64,000 bases of DNA. Source: AC-32 sp963704005. Lineage in GTDB: Bacteria > Actinomycetota > Thermoleophilia > Gaiellales > Gaiellaceae. The first letter of the stretch is position 1, and every line of letters starts with the position of its first letter. The DNA is taken from assembly GCA_963704005.1 (NCBI GenBank), contig CAVPGJ010000005.1, positions 496,001 to 560,000 on the forward strand. Reading direction: 5' to 3'. Under the pieces are notes generated by a model that saw only the letters and a program-made list of their open reading frames with translations, was not told the origin of the DNA and searched no databases. Made by a program: the position numbers and the translations under genes. Shown piece after piece: positions 39,798-48,474 of the stretch.

Positions 39798-39823
39798 GGC
39801 CGTTTCTCCTGAGGTCCAGCGCA

Positions 39824-39921
39824 TCGACCGGTCATTTCAGACGGACGAGCCTCCGGCCACGCCGGCAAAGCCGGCATGGCCTCCGGCGCGTCCTGAGGTC
39901 GGCGTCGCAAGCGCCGCCTCA
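39824..39921 (-). repeat. Dispersed stop-codon repeat, copy 8 (nuoJ-nuoK)
   Basis: Minus-strand copy with a larger middle hairpin (GGCCATGCCGGC TTT GCCGGCGTGGCC). Its head TGA (39921-39919) is the nuoJ stop codon. The tail contains GACCGGTCGATG. Confidence 0.9.
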
Positions 39922-40482
39922 TTGCTGAACCTCCGAAGTCGGCTGCTCGCGGGAGTGGGCGCCGAGGATCACTCCGCCCACCGCGGCGATCAGGAGCACG
40001 ATCGAGGTGATCTCGAACGCGAGCAGGTGGTCGGTCAGGAACAGCGTCCCGATCTCGTAGGGCCGGCCGTAGAAGGCGGAGTCGACCGACGCCGAGTGCT
40101 TGAGCCGGCCGCCGGTCTTCAGGCCGATCACGACGATCACCTCGACGAGCAGCGCGGCCGAGGCGCAGATGGCCGCGATCGACTGCCAGCTCGGCCCGCC
40201 GGCCCAGGGCGCGTCGGCGCGGCCGCCGAGGTAGGCGATCACGAACAGGAACATCACCATCACGGCGCCGGCGTAGACGAGCACCTGCGCGGCGGCGACG
40301 AACTCGGCCGAGAGCAGCAGGTAGAGCACGGCGAGCGAGGCGAGGTTCCCGATCAGCGACAGCGCCGAGTAGAACGGGTTCGTGAACGAGATGACCGCGA
40401 TCCCGGAGCCGAGGCAGGTGAACGCGGCGACGACCCAGACGATCCAGACGACGATGTTCCCGGCGTCCGCGGCCAGGATCAC
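39919..40482 (-). CDS. nuoJ: NADH-quinone oxidoreductase subunit J
   Basis: This 187-aa membrane subunit has five helices. It includes SFTNPFYSALSLIGNLASLA, LLLSAEFVAAAQVLVYAGAV (conserved helix with Glu and the pi-bulge region) and MVMFLFVIAYLGG. GTG 40482 overlaps the nuoI stop (GTGA). The TGA stop is supplied by repeat copy 8. Confidence 0.94.
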   Translation of the reverse strand: MILAADAGNIVVWIVWVVAAFTCLGSGIAVISFTNPFYSALSLIGNLASLAVLYLLLSAEFVAAAQVLVYAGAVMVMFLFVIAYLGGRADAPWAGGPSWQSIAAICASAALLVEVIVVIGLKTGGRLKHSASVDSAFYGRPYEIGTLFLTDHLLAFEITSIVLLIAAVGGVILGAHSREQPTSEVQQ

Positions 40483-40958
40483 GAGTTGTCCTTGTAGAAC
40501 GGGATCGGGGTGTCGTAGAGGTCGCGGTCGGCGACCGGCACCTGCTTGATCGGCTCGGCGAGGAGCATGTCCTTCGTGTAGATCAGGTCGTCGCGCGAGT
40601 ACTCCGAGATCTCGTACTCGTTGCCGAGCGTGATCGCGTCGAACGGGCAGGCGAGCTCGCAGTAGCCGCAGAAGATGCAGCGGCTCATGTTGATCTCGTA
40701 GATCCGCGCGTAGCGCTCGCCTGCCGAGACCCGGTTGTCGGGGGTGTTCTCCTCGGCGACGACCCGGATGCAGTCGGCCGGGCAGGCCGCCGCGCAGAGC
40801 GAGCAGCCGACGCATTTCTCGAGCCCGTTCTCGTGCACGTGCAGCCGGTGGCGCCCGCGGAAGCGCGGGTAGACCGGGCGCTTGTACTCCGGGTACTGCT
40901 GCGTGATCGGCTTCTTGAAGATCTGCTTGAAGGTGACGCCGAAGCCCTTGAAGCTGTC
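40479..40958 (-). CDS. nuoI: NADH-quinone oxidoreductase subunit I (no standard start codon)
   Basis: A ferredoxin-like subunit with two 4Fe-4S clusters: CVGCSLCAAACP and CIFCGYCELACP. The conserved N-terminus DSFKGFGVTFKQIFKKPITQ, QYPEYKRPVYPRFRGRHRLH is readable up to 40958, but that frame has no ATG, GTG or TTG before the stop in repeat copy 9. A GTG at 40972 with upstream GAGGA is one base out of frame. The first in-frame standard start (GTG 40838) would remove 40 conserved residues. A missing base or rare start is likely. Confidence 0.9.
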   Translation of the reverse strand, partial: DSFKGFGVTFKQIFKKPITQQYPEYKRPVYPRFRGRHRLHVHENGLEKCVGCSLCAAACPADCIRVVAEENTPDNRVSAGERYARIYEINMSRCIFCGYCELACPFDAITLGNEYEISEYSRDDLIYTKDMLLAEPIKQVPVADRDLYDTPIPFYKDNS

Positions 40959-40992
40959 CGGCCGGGGCTCACGCCGTCCTCGCGGCCGACGG

Positions 40993-41091
40993 GTCGACCG
41001 GTCGTTTCAGACGGACGGGCCTCCGGCCACGCCGGCAAAGCCGGCATGGCCTCCACCGCGTCCTGAGATCGGCATCGCAAGCGACGCCTCA
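40993..41091 (-). repeat. Dispersed stop-codon repeat, copy 9 (nuoH-nuoI)
   Basis: Close relative of copy 8 with the same long middle hairpin (GGCCATGCCGGC TTT GCCGGCGTGGCC). The head TGAGGCGTCGCTTGCGATGCC supplies the nuoH stop (41091-41089). It ends about 35 bp before the first recognisable nuoI codons. Confidence 0.9.
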
Positions 41092-42075
41092 TAGCGCCAC
41101 CACGAGAGCCGCGGTCACGACCGCGTTGATCGTCGCCAGAGGGAGCAGCACCTTCCAGCCGAGCCGCATCAGCTGGTCGTAGCGCAGGCGCGGCAGCGTC
41201 GCACGCAGCCAGATGAACACGAAGAGGATCACGGCCAGCTTGAGCACGAACCAGAGCGGCCCGAGCGGCGCCCAGGGCCCGTACCAACCGCCGAAGAAGA
41301 GCGTCACGGCGAGCGCCGAGAGCGTGATCAGGTTCACGTACTCACCCATCTGGAAGAGGCCGAATCGCATGCCGCTGTACTCGGTGTGGTACCCCGCGAC
41401 GAGCTCGGTCTCGGCCTCAGGAAGGTCGAACGGCGGGCGGTTCGTCTCGGCGATCCCGGCGACGAAGAAGATCAGCAGCCCGACGAACTGCGGGCCGAAG
41501 AACCAGAAGGTCGCGCCCTGCTTGTGGACGATGTCGACGAGGGAGAGCGACTGGCCCATCATCACCACGCCGAGCACGGCGAAGGTGAGCGAGACCTCGT
41601 ACGAGACCATCTGCGCGCAGGTGCGCATCGAGCCCAGCAGCGCGAACTTGGAGTCGGAGGCCCAGCCGCCGACGATGAAGCCGTAAATCCCGAGCGAGCT
41701 GAGCGCGAAGATCAGGATCAGCGAGATCGGCACGTTCACGACCTCGCCGTTCACGGTGTACCCCGCGATGTCCCAGCCGGGGCCGAAGGGGATCACGCTG
41801 AAGGCCAGGAGCGCGGTGAAGGTCGCGAGCACCGGCGCGGCGATGTAGAGGAGGTCGTTCGCCGAGGCCGGGAAGAAGCTCTCCTTGCGGATCAGCTTGA
41901 CCAGGTCGGCGATCGGCTGCAGGAGCCCGAACGGCCCCGCGCGGTTCGGGCCGTAGCGGAGCTGCATCCGCGCGAGCACCTTGCGCTCGACCCAGGTCAT
42001 GTACGCGAACAGGCCCAGCAGCAGGTTGATGATCACCGCCGCCTTGATCAGCGAGATCCACCAGGGCTCTGTCAC
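41089..42075 (-). CDS. nuoH: NADH-quinone oxidoreductase subunit H
   Basis: This 328-aa subunit has eight helices and forms part of the quinone site. Diagnostic segments are YMTWVERKVLARMQLRYGPN, GPFGLLQPIADLVKLIRKES, AGIAETNRPPFDLPEAETEL, GYHTEYSGMRFGLFQMGEY and WLRATLPRLRYDQLM. The GTG start at 42075 overlaps the nuoG stop. Its TGA stop is the head of repeat copy 9. Confidence 0.96.
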   Translation of the reverse strand: MTEPWWISLIKAAVIINLLLGLFAYMTWVERKVLARMQLRYGPNRAGPFGLLQPIADLVKLIRKESFFPASANDLLYIAAPVLATFTALLAFSVIPFGPGWDIAGYTVNGEVVNVPISLILIFALSSLGIYGFIVGGWASDSKFALLGSMRTCAQMVSYEVSLTFAVLGVVMMGQSLSLVDIVHKQGATFWFFGPQFVGLLIFFVAGIAETNRPPFDLPEAETELVAGYHTEYSGMRFGLFQMGEYVNLITLSALAVTLFFGGWYGPWAPLGPLWFVLKLAVILFVFIWLRATLPRLRYDQLMRLGWKVLLPLATINAVVTAALVVAL

Positions 42076-44261
42076 TTTTTGACCTCCACGCGGCCCCCGA
42101 GCTCGCCTGCCTCGGTGGCCGGGATGCGGGCAACACCCTCGCGCAGCTCGCGGCTGATCCGGGCGCGCAGCTCGATTGAGGTGCCGTTGTGCGAGACGGT
42201 CACCGTGTCTCCGGTCGCGATCTTCCTCGCCGCGGCGTCGGCGGGGGCCAGCTCGATCTCGGCCTCCGGCCGCTGGAACTGCAGCTCGGGCACACGCTCG
42301 ACCGCCGCGCCGGAGAAGAGCGGCCGGTAGCGGACGAGCTCGAGGCCCTTCGCCTTCGCGGCCGGTGGCTCCGGCGGCAGCTCGGCCGGCGGCGCCTCGC
42401 TGCGGGTGCGGAGCTCGGCCTGCTCGCCGACCTCGCCGAAGGAGAGCCCGTCGTAGATCCGCTCCGAGAGCTCGGCGAACACCGCTGACGCATAGGGCGG
42501 GATCTCGACGCCGAAGCGCTCGGCCAGCTTCGAGATCCAGGCCAGCTCGTCCGGCGCGGGCGGGATCACGGTCCGCCGCAGCCGCTGGAGGCGGCCCTCG
42601 AGGTTGACGTAGGTGCCGTCGCGCTCGAGGTAGCTCGTCCCGGGGAGGACGAGATCGGCCCAGCCGACGGCGAGGGCCTGGAACATCGAGGTGACCAGGA
42701 CGTGCTCGGCGCGCTCCGCCAGCGCCCGGACACCGGGGTCGGCCGCCGCCTCGTCGCCGGAGACGAACAGCAGTCCGATCGGCTCGGGGTTCGGGCCCTC
42801 CTCGTCGGAGGCCGCCGCCCAGGCGTCGGCGGCGCCGCGGCCGTTGGGCGTGCAGGGCAGGTGGAACGCGCCGCAGCCGGGCTTGGCGGCGAAGCCGAGC
42901 TCGCCCGCGAGGGCAGCCAGGTGCGCGCCGCCGGCCCCTTCCTCCCCCGCCCAGATCAGGATCGCCCGCTCGCTCTCCCGCAGGCGCTTGCCGAGCGCAT
43001 CGCCCTTGCCTGCGAGCCGGCGGCAACTCGCCAGCGCGGCGCCCGCGTATTCGACCTCTGCGCCGTTGCGCCGTGCCGCCCGCAGCCAGAGGTCGACGAC
43101 CGGTGCGCGCTCGGCCACCGGCTCGTCGCCGAGCACGACCACCAGCTCGGCGTCGCGAATCGACGAGAGCGGCAGCCGGAAGGCGTCGAGCGCCTGGCTC
43201 GTCTCCTCGGGCAGCAGTGCGGTGTGCGAGCGCAGCCCCACGCGCATGAGCCGGCCGAGCGCGTAGGCCTGCTCGACCGTCTCCGAGCCTGAGAGCGCGG
43301 TCACGATCCGGCCCTCGGCGGCCTGAAGCATCCGCTCGGCCTCGTCGAGTGCGGCATCCCAGGAGAGCTCTTCGAACCCGCGCAGCCGCACGCGTTTGAG
43401 CGGGTCGGCGATCCGGTCGCGCGCGTAGAGATGCGTGAAGGCGAAGCGTCCCTTGTCGCAGAGCCAGCCCTCGTCGACCTGCGGGTGGTTGCGCGAGAGG
43501 ATGCGCTTGACCTTGCCCTCGCGCGTAGTGGCGTGGATGTTGCAGCCGACGGGGCAGAGGCCGCAGACCGTCGGCACGTTCTGAATCTCCCACGGCCTCG
43601 CTTCGAACCGGTACTGCGTGGAGGTGAGTGCGCCGACCGGGCAGAGCTCGATCACGTTCCCGGAGAAGCGCGCGCGGTAGGGCTCGTCCTCGAAGGTGGC
43701 GATCACCGACTGGGCGCCGCGGTTGCGGGCGATCAGCTGGCCGTCCTCGGCGACGCCTTCCGAGAAGCGCGTGCAGCGGTAGCAGAGGATGCAGCGCTCG
43801 CGGTCGAGCGCGATCGCCGGCGAGATCGGGATCGGCTTCTCGATCGTGCGCTTGGGGAAGGTCATGCGCGTGTTGCCAGGGCCCCAGCGGAAGGTGAGGT
43901 CCTGCAGCGGGCACTCGCCGCCCTTGTCGCAGACGGGGCAGTCGAGCGGGTGGTTGACGAGGATGAACTCGAGCGTCGCCTCCTGGCCCTCGGCGGCCTT
44001 GTCGGAGGTCTGGGCGGTGTGGACGACCATGCCGTCCGTCGCAGTCAGGGTGCAGGCGGCCTGGAGCTTCGGCATCCCTTCGATCTCGCAGAGGCACATG
44101 CGGCAGGCGCCGACCGGCGCGCCGAGCCGGGGCTCGTAGCAGAAGACGGGGATCTCGATCCCGGCTGCGAGGGCCGTCTCGACGAGGCCGAGCCCGGGAG
44201 GCACCTGCACCTCGCGGCCGTCGACGGTCACGGTGACCAGCTCAGGCTGAGGCGCGCTCAG
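42072..44261 (-). CDS. nuoG: NADH-quinone oxidoreductase subunit G
   Basis: This large peripheral-arm subunit of about 729 aa carries several Fe-S clusters. The 2Fe-2S site has CYEPRLGAPVGACRMC with CTLT, then HPLDCPVCDKGGECPLQ, CILCYRCTRF and CGLCPVGCN, followed by a molybdopterin-oxidoreductase-like domain without cofactor and a C-terminal beta domain. No ATG fits. The ribosome-binding site GGAGGG (44268-44273) points to CTG 44261; GTG 44282 is an alternative inside a palindrome. Confidence 0.93.
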   Translation of the reverse strand: MSAPQPELVTVTVDGREVQVPPGLGLVETALAAGIEIPVFCYEPRLGAPVGACRMCLCEIEGMPKLQAACTLTATDGMVVHTAQTSDKAAEGQEATLEFILVNHPLDCPVCDKGGECPLQDLTFRWGPGNTRMTFPKRTIEKPIPISPAIALDRERCILCYRCTRFSEGVAEDGQLIARNRGAQSVIATFEDEPYRARFSGNVIELCPVGALTSTQYRFEARPWEIQNVPTVCGLCPVGCNIHATTREGKVKRILSRNHPQVDEGWLCDKGRFAFTHLYARDRIADPLKRVRLRGFEELSWDAALDEAERMLQAAEGRIVTALSGSETVEQAYALGRLMRVGLRSHTALLPEETSQALDAFRLPLSSIRDAELVVVLGDEPVAERAPVVDLWLRAARRNGAEVEYAGAALASCRRLAGKGDALGKRLRESERAILIWAGEEGAGGAHLAALAGELGFAAKPGCGAFHLPCTPNGRGAADAWAAASDEEGPNPEPIGLLFVSGDEAAADPGVRALAERAEHVLVTSMFQALAVGWADLVLPGTSYLERDGTYVNLEGRLQRLRRTVIPPAPDELAWISKLAERFGVEIPPYASAVFAELSERIYDGLSFGEVGEQAELRTRSEAPPAELPPEPPAAKAKGLELVRYRPLFSGAAVERVPELQFQRPEAEIELAPADAAARKIATGDTVTVSHNGTSIELRARISRELREGVARIPATEAGELGGRVEVKK

Positions 44262-44275
44262 CGCGAACCCTCCAA

Positions 44276-44290
44276 GTAACACTGTGTTAC
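44276..44290. promoter_or_regulatory. Perfect 15-nt palindrome GTAACAC-T-GTGTTAC between nuoF and nuoG
   Basis: A 7-bp perfect inverted repeat with a one-base centre lies in the short nuoF-nuoG gap and overlaps a possible GTG start of nuoG. It is unlike other intergenic sequence in the operon. It could be an operator or an RNA hairpin. Confidence 0.5.
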
Positions 44291-44298
44291 AAGGTTGA

Positions 44299-45615
44299 TC
44301 ACGCCGGGACCTCCGCGGCCGGGTGGTGGGCGTGCTGCGCGACGGGTGCGAAGACGCCCTCGAGCGAGGACTCACCGCCGAACGGGCACCCGCCCTCGTC
44401 GACATGGCGCTGGAACTCTTCGCGGAACGCGCGCACGTACTCGACCACAGGCCCCGCCGCGAAGTCGCCGAGCGCGCAGAGGCACTTGCCGATGATCCGG
44501 TCGCAGACCGAGAGCAGGAGATCCAGCTCGCCCTGCTCCGCGCGCCCCTCCTCGAGCTTCTCGAGCAGTTGGGTCATCCAGCGCGTCCCCTCGCGGCAGG
44601 GCGTGCACTTGCCGCACGATTCGTGCATGTAGAACTGCGTCGAGCGCAGCGCCAGCTGCACCATGCAGGCGCGGTCGTCGATCACGATCACCGCGGCCGC
44701 GCCGAGCTGCGAGCCCGACTCCGCAACCGAGTTGAAATCGAGCGGCGTGTCGAGCAGGTCCGGCGTCATCAGGGTCGTCGACGAGCCGCCGGGGATGATC
44801 GCCTTCAGCTCTCGCCCGCCCGCGATCCCGCCGCCGATGTCGTAGATCAGCTCCCGCAGCGGCGTCCCGAGCTCGAGCTCGTAGTTGCCCGGCCGCTCGA
44901 CGTTGCCGGAGAGCGAGAAGACGACGGTCCCGGGAGACGGTTCCGGTCCGATCTTGGCGTACCACTCGCCGCCGTGCTGGACGATCAGCGGCACGGTCGC
45001 GATCGTCTGCACGTTGTTGATCAGCGTCGGCGAGCCGTAGAGCCCGCTCACCGCGGGGAACGGCGGTCGCGGCCGCGGCTGCCCCCGCTTGCCTTCGAGC
45101 GACTCGAGCAGGGCGGACTCCTCGCCGCAGATGTAGGCGCCCGCGCCGCGGTGCAGCACGATCGTGACGTCGCCGAGCAGCTTCGCCTTGCGTGCGTCCT
45201 CGAGCGCTCCCCGCATCACCTCGAAGACGTCCAGGTACTCGCCGCGCAGGTAGATGAAGACGTTCTGCGACTCGATCGCGTGCGCGGTCACCAGGCAGCC
45301 TTCGATCAGCCGGTGCGGATTGGTGAGCATGATCTCGCGGTCCTTGAACGTCCCCGGCTCCGACTCGTCCGCGTTGACGCACAGGTAGGTCGGCTTGCCG
45401 GTTCCCTTGGCCAGGAAGCTCGCCTTCCGTCCCATCGGGAACCCCGCGCCGCCGCGTCCGCGCAGGTTCGAGGCGAGCAGCTGCTCGATCACCTGCTCCG
45501 GCTTCATCTTGCGGGCCTTCGCGAGTGGCTCGTAGCCGCCGATCGCCTGGTACTCGGCGAGCTTCGTCAGGTCGCGCTCGTCCGCGTGGGCGAGCGTCAG
45601 CGCCTCAATCCCCAC
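44299..45615 (-). CDS. nuoF: NADH-quinone oxidoreductase subunit F
   Basis: A 438-aa NADH- and FMN-binding subunit. Visible are LRGRGGAGFPMGRKASFL (NADH site), NADESEPGTFKDREIM (FMN), GAGAYICGEESALLESLEG and the 4Fe-4S motif ESCGKCTPCREG with a distant CLCALGDFA. A GTG start at 45615 lies within the end of nuoE (11-bp overlap). Confidence 0.96.
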   Translation of the reverse strand: MGIEALTLAHADERDLTKLAEYQAIGGYEPLAKARKMKPEQVIEQLLASNLRGRGGAGFPMGRKASFLAKGTGKPTYLCVNADESEPGTFKDREIMLTNPHRLIEGCLVTAHAIESQNVFIYLRGEYLDVFEVMRGALEDARKAKLLGDVTIVLHRGAGAYICGEESALLESLEGKRGQPRPRPPFPAVSGLYGSPTLINNVQTIATVPLIVQHGGEWYAKIGPEPSPGTVVFSLSGNVERPGNYELELGTPLRELIYDIGGGIAGGRELKAIIPGGSSTTLMTPDLLDTPLDFNSVAESGSQLGAAAVIVIDDRACMVQLALRSTQFYMHESCGKCTPCREGTRWMTQLLEKLEEGRAEQGELDLLLSVCDRIIGKCLCALGDFAAGPVVEYVRAFREEFQRHVDEGGCPFGGESSLEGVFAPVAQHAHHPAAEVPA

Positions 45616-46078
45616 GCTTCAGCTCCTCGACGATCGCCGGCACGTCCTCGGGCCGGACCGGCTCGCGGTAGCGCTCGTCCACCGAGATGACGACCGCTCG
45701 GCCGCAGCCGCCCGCGCACTCGATCGCGCGCAGCGTGAACTCTCCGTCCTCGCTCGTCTCGCCCGGCGCGACGCCGAGCTCCCGCTCGAACGCCTCCAGC
45801 ACCTGCTGCGCGCCGACGAGCGCGCAGGAGAGGTTGGTGCAGACCTCGACCAGATGCTTGCCGACGGGCTCGAGATGGAACATGTCGTAGAAGGACGCGA
45901 CCGCCTCCGCCTGGGCCGGCGCGACGCCGATCGCGTCGGCGACCTCCTCGAGCGCCGCGCGCGGCAGCCAGCCGCCGTGGCGCTCCTGCGCCAGCCGCAG
46001 CGCCGGCAGCATCGCCGAGCGCCGCTCCGCATAGGGCGCCGCCAGCCTGTCGACCTCGGCGTAGAAGTCAGCGCTCAA
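45605..46078 (-). CDS. nuoE: NADH-quinone oxidoreductase subunit E
   Basis: A 157-aa 2Fe-2S thioredoxin-fold subunit. Cluster cysteines are in VCTNLSCALVG and ECAGGCGRAVV. The N-terminal helices contain MLPALRLAQERHGGWLPRAA. The TTG start at 46078 overlaps the nuoD stop (TTGA). Confidence 0.94.
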   Translation of the reverse strand: MSADFYAEVDRLAAPYAERRSAMLPALRLAQERHGGWLPRAALEEVADAIGVAPAQAEAVASFYDMFHLEPVGKHLVEVCTNLSCALVGAQQVLEAFERELGVAPGETSEDGEFTLRAIECAGGCGRAVVISVDERYREPVRPEDVPAIVEELKRGD

Positions 46079-47346
46079 CGATCCACCTCGCCCATGACCG
46101 TGTCGAGCGAGCCGACGATCGCGATCAGGTCCGCCACCAGCGCATCCGACATGCAGGTCGCGGTCGCCTCCAGCGCCACGAACGACGGCGCGCGGAACTT
46201 CACCCGCCACGGCCGCGGCCCCCCGTCGGAGATGACGTAGCAGCCGAGCTCGCCGCGCGCCGACTCGACCGCGACGTAGATCTCGCCCTCGGGCACGCGG
46301 TACCCCTCGGTGACGATCTTGAAGTGGTGGATCAGCGACTCCATCGAGGTGTGCAGCTCCTCGCGCGGCGGCAGCACGACCTTCCGGTCGTCCGCGATCC
46401 AGGGCTGCCCCTCCATCTCCTCGAGCCGGTCGATGCACTGGGCGACGATGCGGGTCGACTCCCGCATCTCGTCCATGTGCACCTTGTACCGGTCCCAGAC
46501 GTCGCCGTTCTCGTAGACCGGCACCTGGAAATCGACCTGGTCGTACGCGAGATACGGCTCAGCCTTCCGGAGATCCCAGTCGACGCCCGAGCCGCGCAGC
46601 ACCGGCCCGGACTGGCCCAACGCGATCGCGTCGTCGGCCGAGAGCAGCCCGATCCCCTTCGTTCGCTCGAGCCAGATCTCGTTCCGGTCGACGAGGCCCT
46701 CGTAGTCGTCGACCGCCTTCGGCATCCAGTCGACGAACTTGCGCGCCTCCGGGAAGAAGCCGCGCGGGATGTCCTCGGCGAGGCCGCCGGCCTGGAAGTA
46801 GCGCGTGTGCATGCGCGTCCCGCAGACCATCTCGTAGAGGTCGAGGATCGAGTCGCGCTCGCGGAAGCAGTACCAGAACATCGAGATCGAGCCCAGCTCC
46901 AGCGCCGCCGTCGCGAGCCAGACGAGATGGGAGTGGATCCGGTTCAGCTCTGCGAGGCACATCCGCATCCAGGTCGCCTTATCGGGGATCTCGAGGCCGA
47001 GCAGCTTCTCGATCGCCAGCACGAAGACGAGCTCGTTGTTCTGGAAGGAGAGGTAGTCGATCCGTTCCGGGTAGGTGATCCCCTTCCACCAGGTCTTCGC
47101 CTCCATGTTCTTCTCGAAGCCCGTGTGGAGGTAGCCGACCACCGCGCTCAGGCCGACGACGTCCTCGCCGTGAAGGTCGACGATCAGGCGCAGGACGCCG
47201 TGGGTGGACGGGTGGTTCGGCCCGAAGTTGACCTGCAGCAGGTCCTCGGAGCCGCGCAGGTCGAGCGGGACCCGGAGGACGGTCGGGATCGGCGAGGGGA
47301 TGCGCGAGCCCTCGTAGATCCGCGGCTTCTCCGAGGCTATCGCCAT
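46075..47346 (-). CDS. nuoD: NADH-quinone oxidoreductase subunit D
   Basis: A 423-aa 49-kDa-type subunit lining the quinone cavity. NFGPNHPSTHGVLRLIVDL, GYLHTGFEKNMEAKTW, YLSFQNNELVF and the C-terminal RAPSFVALEATATCMSDALV with VGSLDTVMGEVDR are canonical. It starts with ATG at 47346, 7 bp after nuoC. Confidence 0.97.
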   Translation of the reverse strand: MAIASEKPRIYEGSRIPSPIPTVLRVPLDLRGSEDLLQVNFGPNHPSTHGVLRLIVDLHGEDVVGLSAVVGYLHTGFEKNMEAKTWWKGITYPERIDYLSFQNNELVFVLAIEKLLGLEIPDKATWMRMCLAELNRIHSHLVWLATAALELGSISMFWYCFRERDSILDLYEMVCGTRMHTRYFQAGGLAEDIPRGFFPEARKFVDWMPKAVDDYEGLVDRNEIWLERTKGIGLLSADDAIALGQSGPVLRGSGVDWDLRKAEPYLAYDQVDFQVPVYENGDVWDRYKVHMDEMRESTRIVAQCIDRLEEMEGQPWIADDRKVVLPPREELHTSMESLIHHFKIVTEGYRVPEGEIYVAVESARGELGCYVISDGGPRPWRVKFRAPSFVALEATATCMSDALVADLIAIVGSLDTVMGEVDR

Positions 47347-47353
47347 GAGGTAC

Positions 47354-47896
47354 TCACTCTTCTCCCGAGAAGCGGACGGGCTCGCCGCCGATCGGGTAGT
47401 CCTTGCGCAGCGGGTGGCCCTCCCAGTCGTCCTCCAGCAGGATCCGGCTGAGGTTCGGGTGGCCCTCGACCCGGATGCCCATCAGGTCCCAGGCCTCGCG
47501 CTCGTGCCAGTCGGCGGTCGGCCAGACGGGGACGACGCTCGGCACCGGCTCGTCCTCATCGAGCCAGACCTGCACCCTGACGCGGCCCGCACCAGGGATC
47601 GCGAGCAGGTGGTAGCTCATCGCGAAGCGCTTCGGCTTCGGCTCGGGTGTCCGCTCGAGGCCCTGGGAGCCGGGGCGGTTCAGATCGCGGCCGGAAGCGT
47701 CGCCGATGTAGCCCGCGACGCCGCGCCCGCCCCAGCCGAGGTAGTCGGCGGCCGCGACGTCGGCGAGGAAGTTGAACCCTTCGGAGTCGCGGAGGTGGGT
47801 ACAGGCCTCGACCAGGCGCGCCGGGTCGACGACCAGCGTCGTCTCGCCGTGCGCCTCGCGCGTCTCGACCAGGCCCGGAACCCCGTCGAAGGCTAT
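47354..47896 (-). CDS. nuoC: NADH-quinone oxidoreductase subunit C (probable ATA start)
   Basis: A 180-aa 30-kDa-type subunit. RDSEGFNFLADVAAADYLGW near the start and WPTADWHEREAWDLMGIRVE, GHPNLSRILLEDDWEGHPLR, KDYPIGGEPV at the end are diagnostic. There is no ATG, GTG or TTG before the conserved part: the frame reads CVIAFDGVPGLVE, and an ATA at 47896 overlaps the nuoB stop as ATAG, mirroring the ATGA/GTGA overlaps elsewhere. The next ATG lies deep in the protein (MSYHLLAIPG). Confidence 0.9.
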   Translation of the reverse strand: MAFDGVPGLVETREAHGETTLVVDPARLVEACTHLRDSEGFNFLADVAAADYLGWGGRGVAGYIGDASGRDLNRPGSQGLERTPEPKPKRFAMSYHLLAIPGAGRVRVQVWLDEDEPVPSVVPVWPTADWHEREAWDLMGIRVEGHPNLSRILLEDDWEGHPLRKDYPIGGEPVRFSGEE

Positions 47897-48459
47897 GACG
47901 CAACTCCGCGGATCTCGTAGGCCGGCGGCACGCCCGCCTTGATCTTCTCCTGCAGCCGGACGATCCCCTCGACCAGCGCCTCGGGCCGCGGCGGGCAGCC
48001 GGGCACGTGGATGTCGACCGCGACGATCTTGTCCACGCCCTGCAGGACGGCGTAGTTGTTGAACATCCCGCCCGAGCTGGCGCAGGCGCCCATCGCGATC
48101 ACCCACTTCGGCTCGAGCATCTGGTCGTAGATCTGGCGCAGCGGCGCGGCCATCTTGTGGGCGACGCGGCCGGAGACGATCAGCAGGTCCGCCTGGCGGG
48201 GCGAGGAGCGGAAGACCTCGGCCCCGAAGCGCGCGATGTCGTAGCGCGCGGAGACGATCGACATCATCTCGATCGCGCAGCAGGCGAGCCCAAAGGTGTC
48301 CGGCCAGATCGAGCTGCCCTGCGCCCAGGCGACCGCCTTCTCGACGGTCGTCAGGCCCAGCTTCTCCTCGAGGTTTCCGAGCTCCTCCTCGAACACGCCT
48401 GGCCCCTTGCCGACCCAGAGCACCCGCTCGGAGTTCAAGCCATGGTCTTTCAGCGCCAT
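47893..48459 (-). CDS. nuoB: NADH-quinone oxidoreductase subunit B
   Basis: A 188-aa subunit holding the terminal cluster N2. The tandem cysteines are in FGLACCAIEMM, and further ligands are in MGACASSGG and VPGCPPRPEALVEG. ATG 48459 has GGAGG nine nt upstream. It follows repeat copy 10. Confidence 0.97.
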   Translation of the reverse strand: MALKDHGLNSERVLWVGKGPGVFEEELGNLEEKLGLTTVEKAVAWAQGSSIWPDTFGLACCAIEMMSIVSARYDIARFGAEVFRSSPRQADLLIVSGRVAHKMAAPLRQIYDQMLEPKWVIAMGACASSGGMFNNYAVLQGVDKIVAVDIHVPGCPPRPEALVEGIVRLQEKIKAGVPPAYEIRGVAS

Positions 48460-48474
48460 GTAGTTCCTCCAACG

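Noticed and set aside
39797..39824. ATG 39824 as the nuoK start
   Set aside because: This ATG is made by the tail of repeat copy 8; the GTG at 39797 has a ribosome-binding site and gives the normal NuoK length.
41089..44097. A single 1,002-codon reading that looks like a NuoG-NuoH fusion
   Set aside because: The upstream part is nuoG read in the wrong frame. NuoG is intact in its own frame and ends at a GTGA overlap with the nuoH start.
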